Source: Acidimicrobiaceae bacterium
GTDB taxonomy: Bacteria > Actinomycetota > Acidimicrobiia > Acidimicrobiales > RAAP-2
DNA: 9,397 nt
Direction of reading: 5' to 3'
NCBI GenBank assembly: GCA_003133005.1
Contig: PKZI01000252.1
Coordinates: 1-9,397, forward strand
Below are positions 1 to 5,655 of this stretch, one piece after another (positions within the stretch are counted from its first letter, which is position 1; each line of letters begins with the position of its first letter). Both the position numbers and the translations under genes were made by a program. The notes beneath the pieces are model-generated. The model did not search any database, had not been told where the DNA came from, and saw nothing but the letters and a program-made list of their open reading frames with translations.

Positions 1-630
1 CAGAATGAGTGCCAGAGCTTGGTGCAACGGCTGGGGAACGCGCCCGGCAATAATGCCCCAGACCCACATGATCACGAGCAAAGGAAATGAACCAAACGAG
101 AGTATTCCGCTTACGATGCCCGCGGGATAGGCCAAGACAATGCGAAAGAACACCGCGGCCCGGTTGAGCGACACGTGTTCGATGGCGAGCGAGAGTTGAT
201 CGTTAGGACCTTCGCGCAACACGAGGCCCGGCCAACGTGGCAACGCTAAAAACGTGTACGCGCTGATGGTGTAGTACATCCGAATGTATCCCGTCACGAA
301 ACGTTGCATTCCGTTCGGCACCCGACCCGTAAAGAGGGCCGCGAACCACGCCGCGATGACCACGAAGAAAGTTGCGATACCGACGAAGAACGAGGCGACG
401 TACAGCGGCAACGCGAGAAGCAGTCGAAAGAAGATCGAGAGCCGCGATTGACGTGAGGGATCGAGCGAGAGACCGACGAGTACACGCGCCTCGCCGCTCA
501 TCTCCGTGGAGGTCAGGGGCGGCATCGGCATCCCCATCGCCGAATTCGTCGTCACCGAGGGCGTGCCGCACACTGGACAGAACTTTTGACCCTGCACTTC
601 TTGAGTTCCGCACTTCACGCAGTAGGACAT
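1..630 (-). CDS. Zinc-ribbon DUF4389 membrane protein (3' end outside window)
   Basis: An open frame of 210 codons runs from an ATG at 630 off the left edge without a stop. A GGGAG (complement of 636-640) lies 5 nt before the ATG, a good ribosome site. The N-terminus carries a CxxC-x10-CxxC zinc ribbon (Cys4, 7, 18, 21), then a Met/Pro-rich linker to about residue 45. Two similar membrane units follow: residues 63-105, with FFR, LALP and GRVP around a hydrophobic pair of helices, and residues 156-199, with FFR, LAYP and GRVP again. These features fit the DUF4389 family, whose function is unknown; the protein probably sits in the cytoplasmic membrane with the zinc ribbon in the cytoplasm. The family assignment is by motif recall. 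Its upstream region holds a strong dyad (671-700). The C-terminus cannot be judged. Confidence 0.85.
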   Translation of the reverse strand, partial: MSYCVKCGTQEVQGQKFCPVCGTPSVTTNSAMGMPMPPLTSTEMSGEARVLVGLSLDPSRQSRLSIFFRLLLALPLYVASFFVGIATFFVVIAAWFAALFTGRVPNGMQRFVTGYIRMYYTISAYTFLALPRWPGLVLREGPNDQLSLAIEHVSLNRAAVFFRIVLAYPAGIVSGILSFGSFPLLVIMWVWGIIAGRVPQPLHQALALIL

Positions 631-670
631 CGGGTCTCCCAGGATTGGTCAGTTCAGCGCTGACGATAGG

Positions 671-700
671 TTTCGCGACGTCGCTAGCGATGTCGCGAAA
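671..700. repeat. 30-bp near-perfect inverted repeat (operator or terminator candidate)
   Basis: The outer arms TTTCGCGAC (671-679) and GTCGCGAAA (692-700) are exact complements. Inside them TCGCTAGCGA (681-690) is itself a 10-bp palindrome. Only the 680/691 pair (G/T) breaks the dyad, so RNA from either strand could form a long hairpin. GCTGA (659-663) and TCAGC (702-706) could extend it beyond an internal loop. It lies 41 bp upstream of the DUF4389 start and 84 bp past the stop of the 785-1267 gene. No T-tract follows on either strand, so an operator or a factor-dependent terminator is likelier than a classical terminator. The function is inferred. Confidence 0.6.
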
Positions 701-736
701 ATCAGCATCGACGGAGTGTAACTCAAGGTCTTTCTT

Positions 737-746
737 GTTACGTAAC
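737..746. repeat. 10-bp palindrome GTTACGTAAC
   Basis: This perfect palindrome lies in the 154-bp gap 631-784, along with TCAGCGCTGA at 654-663 and the 30-bp dyad. It could be a regulator site for the DUF4389 gene on the minus strand, 107 bp upstream of its start. A 10-bp palindrome can occur by chance, so little weight is put on it alone. Confidence 0.3.
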
Positions 747-784
747 TTTCGAGTTCGCCATTGACGGAATGCGTACGAACGTCA

Positions 785-1267
785 TCACACGTGGCTACGC
801 GAGAATGAACATGCCGCCAGCGTCGACGCGAAGTGAAGATAATTGGTGCATTCACCAAAGGCGATGTGGGTGGTGCCATATAAGACGGAGAGCGTCGTCG
901 GAATACTCCCGGCGGATTGTGTCGCGCTCCCCTCGTCTTTCGCGACCGTCGTCGTCAACGTCAAGACGCCACTCGAGCCGCCCGTTCTGGTCGGTACGTA
1001 AAACCCGGCGAACGTGAAAACAACGGACGTTTGACCGTCCTGATAGAAGAAATTCATCGAACCGCGGACGTTGTTATCTTCTGTGCTCGATATTGCGACA
1101 AAATAATGAGGCACATCGTCACGTCCGTCAACGTAAATACCTGAAGGCGCCAAACGCGACCGGTTCGCAAGCGGACTCGAATCGGACGTGAGCGCCACAA
1201 TCGAGAGCACCAGAGCGGCGATTGCGACGAGAGCCGTCGCGACTTGTCCGAGTGTCTTGGCACGCAT
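785..1267 (-). CDS. Membrane-anchored or secreted protein of unknown function (160 aa)
   Basis: I do not recognise a family. The ATG at 1267 was chosen because it places a hydrophobic helix (about residues 9-27, after a Lys/Arg start) at the N-terminus, as in a signal peptide or membrane anchor; the longer frame to 1402 adds only an Arg-rich stretch unlike coding sequence. The ribosome site is weak (GAGG 10 nt upstream). After the helix the chain is rich in Thr, Ser, Val and Gly and alternates hydrophobic residues, suggesting an extracellular beta fold. Only two cysteines occur (140 and 153), both near the C-terminus, and they could form a disulfide. The 203-bp region upstream (1268-1470) holds no convincing gene; it contains the palindrome GAGGCGCCTC (1409-1418) and a GTCTC/GAGAC hairpin (1339-1352). 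Confidence 0.75.
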   Translation of the reverse strand: MRAKTLGQVATALVAIAALVLSIVALTSDSSPLANRSRLAPSGIYVDGRDDVPHYFVAISSTEDNNVRGSMNFFYQDGQTSVVFTFAGFYVPTRTGGSSGVLTLTTTVAKDEGSATQSAGSIPTTLSVLYGTTHIAFGECTNYLHFASTLAACSFSRSHV

Positions 1268-1470
1268 CGAGTCAAGACCTCGCTCTTGTTCGCGATATCT
1301 TCTTCGCGGACGTAAGTAGTTGGTCTCTCTCACCGTACGTCTCACACGAGACCGCTGTCTTCGCCCGAGTCTGCACCTTCTACTTCTACTCGATGAAGTC
1401 ATTGAGACGAGGCGCCTCAGTGCGTATCAAATGAGAACCGCCAAACCCCCGAGCAACTTGTGATGGGACT

Positions 1471-2325
1471 TTATTTGTTCGAGGTGATATTGAGCGGCGG
1501 TACCGTTGTCGACGGAACGGTGATCTGTGTGCCCCCGGGTCCCGAAGTGGACGCACCCGCAGTCGACACCGGATTCCCGATTCCTTGCGTCAAATGCAGA
1601 AGTACTTCGAGCGTCCCGTTGTTCGCGGTCGTGACGAAGCCTCCCTCGCTCGGATTCGCGATATCCCACGTGCTGAACTTGATGGGAATTTCAGCGAGAA
1701 TGTCGAGGTCACTTGAGGTCCTTTCAAAGGCAATCGCGAACGAAATTGATTTCGCAACGCCGTGCATGGAGAGACTCCCCGTCGCTTTGTAATCGACAAT
1801 TACGCCCACTTGTGGAATAGGAGCCAAATCGATTGGTGAGGTGAGTGTGAGCGTCGCGGTGGGATACTTTGCCACGTCCATGATGCGTCCATCGAATTGC
1901 GCGTTCCGCTGAGATTGGTCACTTTTCACCGTCGCCATATCGACACTGAATTTTCCGCTCGTCACCATCGATCCTTTGACATCCGCTGATCCCCACACTT
2001 TTGTCGTGCGACCTACGGCGGTCGTACTTTGACCCACGAGGACTTCACTCACCCGGTAACCAACGACGGATCCGCTTGTCACGTTCCACGTCCCGCTGAG
2101 TGCGTGCGAAGAAGTTGACGCCGACGAGCCAGTCGTACCGTTCGTCGTCTTTGCGGCGATCGACGTCGAGGTAGTCGCAGTCGGCAGGCTCAGTTTCGCG
2201 GGAGGCGGACCCTCGATGAAATGAATGAAGACGAAGGGACCCGCGACGGCCAAGATTACGACCACGACTGCGGCAATCAGCCCACGCCGAACCCAGCGTC
2301 GCCGCGTCGAAGAAGGTTGTGCCAC
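1471..2325 (-). CDS. Membrane-anchored YceI-like domain protein
   Basis: YceI proteins have a lipocalin-like barrel that binds isoprenoid-type lipids in the family members studied; the ligand here is unknown. The start is a GTG at 2325, with GGAG 7 nt upstream (complement of 2333-2336). Residues 1-13 are basic, 14-36 form one membrane helix, and 44-75 are a Ser/Thr/Ala linker. The YceI domain spans about 77-246. Typical features are GTWNV at 78-82, a segment with RNAQFDGRIMDVAKYPTATL (140-159) matching the family's 'rD..l...fdv.kyP' region, and SLSMHGVAKSISF (184-196) matching the 'G.LtihGvtk.v' strand. A Pro/Ser/Thr tail follows from about 250. The topology suggests a domain outside the cell tethered by its N-terminus. 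The DUF3054 gene lies upstream on the same strand with a 119-bp gap, so co-transcription is possible but not shown. Confidence 0.93.
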   Translation of the reverse strand: MAQPSSTRRRWVRRGLIAAVVVVILAVAGPFVFIHFIEGPPPAKLSLPTATTSTSIAAKTTNGTTGSSASTSSHALSGTWNVTSGSVVGYRVSEVLVGQSTTAVGRTTKVWGSADVKGSMVTSGKFSVDMATVKSDQSQRNAQFDGRIMDVAKYPTATLTLTSPIDLAPIPQVGVIVDYKATGSLSMHGVAKSISFAIAFERTSSDLDILAEIPIKFSTWDIANPSEGGFVTTANNGTLEVLLHLTQGIGNPVSTAGASTSGPGGTQITVPSTTVPPLNITSNK

Positions 2326-2444
2326 GCGTCAACTCCAGAGATTTTGATTACGGCTCACGCTAGCAACGCGGTATTAAGAACAAGGTAAGTATTGGCGCGC
2401 GACGCCGCGTTCTCGTCTCTCGCACGAAGTCTGGTCGACGCCGC

Positions 2445-2810
2445 CTACGCAATCTCTCGTTGGCGTCGCCGGCGCGCCACTTGAAAGATAAGTCGCCAAC
2501 CCAAGAGAAAGAGACCAAGGAAGGCCAACGCCACGATGATGAAGGCAACGGCAGTGCCTTGACCCGAAATGACGCGCAGGACCATTCCCAGTGCGACGGT
2601 GATCACCACAATGAGTGTTCCGTCACTGAGGGCCAGACCGGCTCTCCCACGCAGCGCCACGGCCAACCAACCAGCTCCGACGCCCACCGCGAAGGGCCAA
2701 AGGGTCGAAAACAGACCGCCGACGGAAAACGTGTGATGGTGAGCGGAACGCCCAATACTCACGAACAACAGCACGAAGAGAAAATCCAGCACGAGGGGGA
2801 ACCTCTTCAC
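2445..2810 (-). CDS. DUF3054 family integral membrane protein
   Basis: This 121-aa protein has four predicted membrane helices, about residues 5-22, 32-55, 63-82 and 85-108, ending in a basic cytoplasmic tail (RRRRQRE). Family hallmarks are an Asp in helix 1 (D9), a GRSAH motif at 20-24, and a TLWPF / GAGWL pair at 36-40 and 45-49. Length and layout match DUF3054, common in actinobacteria and haloarchaea and of unknown function. The start is a GTG at 2810, with AAGG 8 nt upstream (complement of 2819-2822). No ATG exists between this GTG and the upstream in-frame stop at 2865-2867, which supports the choice. The gene faces away from the microprotein and csbD genes. Confidence 0.88.
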   Translation of the reverse strand: MKRFPLVLDFLFVLLFVSIGRSAHHHTFSVGGLFSTLWPFAVGVGAGWLAVALRGRAGLALSDGTLIVVITVALGMVLRVISGQGTAVAFIIVALAFLGLFLLGWRLIFQVARRRRQREIA

Positions 2811-3014
2811 GATGTGAACCTTCGACGCATCGATTTTCCAACCTGGCTCTCTTACGCGGTGAACTCATCCTCGCGTGGTGATGAGTGATTACCTGATACT
2901 AGTAACCGATAGATTGGGGTCAGGACGTCTGGACCATGCTTCCTTCGCTCCTGGTTGTCACCAGGACAGTTCGAAGAAGGCACAGTTGCATCGAGATGTC
3001 ACCGACCAAGGCGC

Positions 3015-3033
3015 CCCTACGTGGTTCGTAGGG
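3015..3033. repeat. Perfect 7-bp stem-loop in the divergent gap
   Basis: CCCTACG (3015-3021) and CGTAGGG (3027-3033) pair perfectly around a five-base loop TGGTT. No T-tract follows on either strand, so it does not look like an intrinsic terminator. It may be a regulator dyad or part of a 5' leader or small RNA. The T-arm of a tRNA was considered and dismissed, because the loop lacks TTCGA and no acceptor or anticodon arm flanks it. Confidence 0.35.
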
Positions 3034-3183
3034 CAGTGCGATATCTCCGCGGGTTTTATGGTCTGCGCAGGCGGCTACCGAGACACCAATACGACGCGTC
3101 GAACTCTCAGTCGAAGCACCAAACGCTTCCACTCCCTCACGGCGCCGTGCTCAACGTCGCCGATTGAAAACGCAATGAGCACT

Positions 3184-3190
3184 GAGGAGG
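3184..3190 (+). promoter_or_regulatory. Strong Shine-Dalgarno site of the 22-codon gene
   Basis: GAGGAGG lies 7 nt ahead of the ATG at 3198. It is the strongest ribosome site seen in the window and is the main evidence that the very short frame after it is translated. Confidence 0.65.
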
Positions 3191-3197
3191 TTTGAGC

Positions 3198-3266
3198 ATG
3201 TTTATAAAAGCGGGCACCGTCATTTTCATACTTGTCGTCGTCATTATTTTTTTGATTGTGCGTTGA
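3198..3266 (+). CDS. 22-aa single-helix membrane microprotein
   Basis: An ATG, 21 more sense codons and a TGA follow a perfect GAGGAGG ribosome site. The peptide starts with MFIKAGT, continues as an unbroken run of Val, Ile, Leu and Phe (VIFILVVVIIFLIV), and ends in a single Arg. It therefore has a Lys near the N-terminus, one membrane-spanning helix and a C-terminal Arg anchor. It is too short for default gene callers. The csbD gene starts 113 bp downstream on the same strand, so the two could share a stress-induced message. I cannot name a family; small single-helix proteins often stabilise or tune larger membrane complexes or respond to envelope stress, but nothing here shows that. A chance frame is possible, though the SD, the spacing and the composition together make it unlikely. 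Confidence 0.6.
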   Translation: MFIKAGTVIFILVVVIIFLIVR

Positions 3267-3379
3267 GAATTTGAACGAAGTCGCACCATTGACGCCACGG
3301 TAGACGCGCCACGAAGGATCGAAGTCTCACAATGAAGTACGAGGGAAATTTCTCTCAATCAACGAAAGGCAACAAAGCG

Positions 3380-3553
3380 ATGACAAGAAAAGATAAGGCA
3401 AAGAATGCAGCGCAGATTGTGCGCGGAAAAATGAAGAGGAACGCTGGTGACGCCGCGGGAGATCGAGGCCTTTCAGCCGAAGGTCGCGCCGACGAAGCAA
3501 TGGGGCACCTAAAGCAAGCAGCGGAGCACGTCAAAGACGTCTTTAAAAAGTAG
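3380..3553 (+). CDS. CsbD family general-stress protein (57 aa)
   Basis: CsbD-like proteins are short, highly charged, helical cytoplasmic proteins; in Bacillus subtilis csbD belongs to the SigB general-stress regulon, and the molecular role is unknown. The ATG at 3380 was chosen because the protein then begins MTRKDKAKN and matches the usual family length of about 55-70 aa; a longer frame from 3332 adds 16 residues outside the family pattern. AAAGG lies 10 nt upstream. Visible features are AAQIVRGKMKRNAGDAAGD (residues 8-26), the 'G..ke..G...gd..l...G' core, then EGRADEAMGHLKQA (31-44), and a Lys-rich end. It is rich in Ala, Lys, Asp and Glu and lacks Cys and Trp. The membrane microprotein gene lies just upstream and a hairpin lies 15 nt after the stop. 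Confidence 0.93.
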   Translation: MTRKDKAKNAAQIVRGKMKRNAGDAAGDRGLSAEGRADEAMGHLKQAAEHVKDVFKK

Positions 3554-3568
3554 TTAAAGAGGTTCATT

Positions 3569-3607
3569 GGTGAGAGGGTGGCGTCGCGTTGATGTCACCT
3601 TCTCATC
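3569..3607 (+). terminator. Hairpin after csbD, candidate terminator
   Basis: GGTGAGAGGGTG (3569-3580) pairs with CACCTTCTCATC (3596-3607): twelve pairs in RNA, two of them G-U, around a 15-nt loop. It begins 15 nt past the csbD stop codon, a natural place for transcript termination or 3' protection. No U-tract follows, so intrinsic termination is uncertain. Confidence 0.35.
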
Positions 3608-3622
3608 GGTTCCGTCCCGTAG

Positions 3623-3820
3623 ATGGCTCCTTTCCTCAACGCGCACCAAAGCAAGATTCTCAAGCGATTCTCAGTTCGCACGATCGAAAAGAAGGATATG
3701 TTTTGGTTGCTTAAAAGACTCCTCGGGATTTTCGCATCCATCACAGATCCACCAACCGCTTTTGAAGGTCCCTCGGCCGGTGCAAGTGCAAGTGCGAAAC
3801 CCAAGACTTTAAGGGTCTGA
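3623..3820 (+). CDS. Doubtful small ORF (65 aa, or 40 aa from an internal ATG)
   Basis: The 310-bp gap between csbD and the NRAMP gene holds this frame. From the ATG at 3623 no ribosome site is visible. The internal ATG at 3698 has AAGGA upstream, but only 1 nt away. The 40-residue version would start with a short amphipathic stretch (MFWLLKRLLGIFASI) and end in a Gly/Ser/Ala/Pro tail with KPKTLRV, a layout seen in peripheral membrane peptides. I recognise no family. It may be spurious; comparison with related genomes would decide. The rest of the gap holds only the hairpin at 3569-3607. Confidence 0.22.
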   Translation: MAPFLNAHQSKILKRFSVRTIEKKDMFWLLKRLLGIFASITDPPTAFEGPSAGASASAKPKTLRV

Positions 3821-3863
3821 ACAGACGAGGAAGGCTCCGGACAGGAAGAATTCACTTCACGCC

Positions 3864-5210
3864 ATGTCGCCACAATCCCACCCAACTCGCAAAGTCACTC
3901 CTCGGAGCCAACGAAGATTCAAACCCAGATGGATGCAGTACGTTCGCGCTGCTGGTCCGGGGCTCGTCACGGGCGCCTCCGATGATGATCCCTCCGGCAT
4001 CGCCACTTACGCCCAAGTCGGGGCGAAATATGGAACCTCGTTTCTCTGGGCCGCGATAGTGACGCTCCCGCTCATGATGGGCGTGCAGGAAATCTGCGAT
4101 CGCACCGCGCTCGCAACGGGGATCGGATTGGGCGAACTCGCCACCAAACAGTTTCGCCGAACGGGACGGGCGATAATTTTCGTCCTGATTCTCGTCTTAA
4201 TCGTCGCCAACACTTTAAACATCGCGGCGGATTTGGTGGCGATTGGCTCAGGCATGACGTTGCTCAAGGCCGGACCAACCTGGCTATGGGCACTTATCGC
4301 AGGAACCGTCGTGAGTTTCCTGTTGGTCAAGGGTACTTTTGCGCGCATCAACCTCGTGTTCAAGATATTGGCCGCCGCGCTCTTGGTCTATGTCGTCGTC
4401 GCAATCGTGGTCACCCACCATTGGGGTGTCGTCTTGGAGGACACGGTCGTCCCGCACATCGAGTTCAACCGCACCTACATTGCTTTCTTCGTTGCGGTGC
4501 TCGGCACCACGATCTCGCCCTATCTATTTTTTTGGCAGAGCGCCGACCGACTCGAGGAGATGCGCCTCGAACCAGAGGGGGGACTTTCTGCAGAGCCTCT
4601 TGGGATGCGTAGCGCTTCGAGCGCGGCAAAAAAACAGAGGTTAAGCCGTGTCGACGTTTTTTCCGGAATGGCGTTCTCAAACATCGTTATGTTCGCGATC
4701 ATCGTCGCGACCGCGGAAACACTTCACGCCCATCACGTCATCAACATCCAAAGTGCCGCGCAGGCGGCGAGTTCGCTCAAGCCCATCGCGGGACAGTTCG
4801 CCAGTGAGATCTTCGCTCTCGGATTCATCGGAAGCGGTCTACTCGCAGTGCCCATCCTCGCGGGCTCTGGATCGGTCGCACTGTCGGGCCTGCTTGGAAA
4901 GGACTGGGGGTTTTCGCGTTCTATAAAGGCGGCACCCCTCTTCTACGGCCTCGTTGGCGTGGGCACGCTTGGTGGCACGGCACTGAGTCTCTTGAACGTC
5001 AATCCCATAAAGCTCTTGGTTTTCGTCGCCGTCATCAATGGCGTAATCGCGGCACCACTTCTTGCGGTCGTCATGGTCGTCTCGAACAACCGGCGTCTCA
5101 TGGGCAAGTACGTCAATGGCCACGCCGCGAACATCCTCGGAGGAGCCGCTTTCGTCTTGATGGCAGCGGCGTCGGTTGCGCTCTTTGCCACTGGGGGAAT
5201 TTCACTCTAA
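3864..5210 (+). CDS. NRAMP-superfamily divalent metal transporter, divergent clade
   Basis: This 448-aa membrane protein is an SLC11/NRAMP-type carrier, which moves divalent metal ions across the cytoplasmic membrane. The N-terminus is basic (residues 10-22), then about eleven hydrophobic helices follow. Helix 1 carries GPGLVTGASDDDPSGIATY (31-49): the canonical metal-site motif DPGN is DPSG here (42-45). Helix 6 carries GTTISPYLFFWQ (214-225) where Mn/Fe transporters have a Met-Pro-His motif. A charged loop (about 227-262, EEMRLEPE... KKQRLSR) links helices 6 and 7. These changes recall the NRAMP-related magnesium transporter clade (NRMT), so Mg2+ rather than Mn2+/Fe2+ may be the substrate; that is inference from recall. 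The start at 3864 has no close ribosome site (AGGAAG 15 nt away); the ATG at 3933 (residue 24) is an alternative just before helix 1. Confidence 0.96.
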   Translation: MSPQSHPTRKVTPRSQRRFKPRWMQYVRAAGPGLVTGASDDDPSGIATYAQVGAKYGTSFLWAAIVTLPLMMGVQEICDRTALATGIGLGELATKQFRRTGRAIIFVLILVLIVANTLNIAADLVAIGSGMTLLKAGPTWLWALIAGTVVSFLLVKGTFARINLVFKILAAALLVYVVVAIVVTHHWGVVLEDTVVPHIEFNRTYIAFFVAVLGTTISPYLFFWQSADRLEEMRLEPEGGLSAEPLGMRSASSAAKKQRLSRVDVFSGMAFSNIVMFAIIVATAETLHAHHVINIQSAAQAASSLKPIAGQFASEIFALGFIGSGLLAVPILAGSGSVALSGLLGKDWGFSRSIKAAPLFYGLVGVGTLGGTALSLLNVNPIKLLVFVAVINGVIAAPLLAVVMVVSNNRRLMGKYVNGHAANILGGAAFVLMAAASVALFATGGISL

Positions 5211-5249
5211 ATCCCGTGCTTGACGCGAAACCTGTCCTTAGGAGATGCG

Positions 5250-5459
5250 TTATTTTCTCGCTCGAACGATCAAAGTACTCACTACCAATGCCAGATTGGC
5301 GACGATGTTTATAACAACAGCGGCGGCGAGGGGATACAGGAGCGACCGTGAAATCAAAAAATACGCCGCAAGGATGACCAGCGTCGACGATGCGGTGACG
5401 ATCGTCGTGATTCGAAGCATGCGCCACGTCGGGTCTGACCAGTATCGCGCAAGTCGCAT
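5250..5459 (-). CDS. Small two-helix membrane protein of unknown function (69 aa)
   Basis: The ATG at 5459 was chosen because AAAGGAG (complement of 5465-5471) lies 5 nt upstream, a near-perfect ribosome site; the open frame continues to 5702, but the added part would overlap the next gene and reads as non-coding. The product has a short N-terminal segment with Arg and Trp (MRLARYWSDPTWR) and two membrane helices, about residues 14-37 and 41-66, ending RARK. By the positive-inside rule both ends lie in the cytoplasm. I do not recognise a family; the layout resembles small accessory subunits of membrane transport systems, but no partner is adjacent. The gene converges on the NRAMP gene, with stops only about 40 bp apart, and follows the propeller gene on the same strand after a 196-bp gap. 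Confidence 0.75.
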   Translation of the reverse strand: MRLARYWSDPTWRMLRITTIVTASSTLVILAAYFLISRSLLYPLAAAVVINIVANLALVVSTLIVRARK

Positions 5460-5464
5460 CCCGG

Positions 5465-5471
5465 CTCCTTT
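5465..5471 (-). promoter_or_regulatory. Shine-Dalgarno site that fixes the start of the 69-aa gene
   Basis: On the minus strand this reads AAAGGAG, 5 nt before the ATG at 5459. It is the reason for preferring the 69-aa product over the longer in-frame version. Confidence 0.6.
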
Positions 5472-5613
5472 GACAACCTCTTTGTTTTCAGCGTCTCGTT
5501 CAACATAACTCGCCTCATCGGCGAACCCGTAGAGAACGAGTACCCAACTCTCAACAGTTGCGCCACATCGTCTTCGATGAATCCAATGTTGGGCGAAAAT
5601 CGGACCTTCACAA

Positions 5614-5638
5614 GCGAAACGTGCCAACAGTGTTTCGC
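5614..5638 (-). terminator. Stem-loop after the propeller gene
   Basis: GCGAAAC (5614-5620) and GTTTCGC (5632-5638) form a perfect 7-bp stem around an 11-nt loop, starting 17 nt past the stop of the 5656-6897 gene on its strand. There is no U-tract, so it is a weak terminator candidate; 3' end protection or a regulator site before the 69-aa gene are alternatives. Confidence 0.28.
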
Positions 5639-5655
5639 GACACGATTGTCTTCCG

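Larger units (their letters stand above)
2811..3197. other. 387-bp divergent intergenic region
   Basis: The region lies between the DUF3054 gene (leftward) and the microprotein gene (rightward) and should hold promoters for both. Weak open frames cross it on both strands, but none has a ribosome site or a recognisable product. Visible structure: ACTCATC / GATGAGT arms (2863-2869 and 2880-2886), a tight hairpin at 3015-3033, and the palindrome CGACGCGTCG (3092-3101). A GTTTTA (3053-3058), 14 bp, GGCTAC (3073-3078) combination loosely resembles stress-sigma (SigB/SigF-type) promoters; the match is poor in the -10 half and is only a suggestion. Confidence 0.5.

Noticed and set aside
2807..2830. 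Seven-codon upstream frame (MRRRFTS) whose TGA overlaps the GTG start of the DUF3054 gene
   Set aside because: It could be a leader peptide for coupled translation, but it lacks a good ribosome site and such short frames are common by chance.
3015..3033. Possible tRNA T-arm
   Set aside because: The stem size fits, but the loop lacks TTCGA, and no anticodon, D or acceptor arms are found nearby.
2875..3195. Open frame of 106 codons on the plus strand ending just before the 22-codon gene
   Set aside because: It has no ribosome site, a composition unlike a real protein, and fills a region expected to hold promoters. Its end overlaps the microprotein's ribosome site only by chance.
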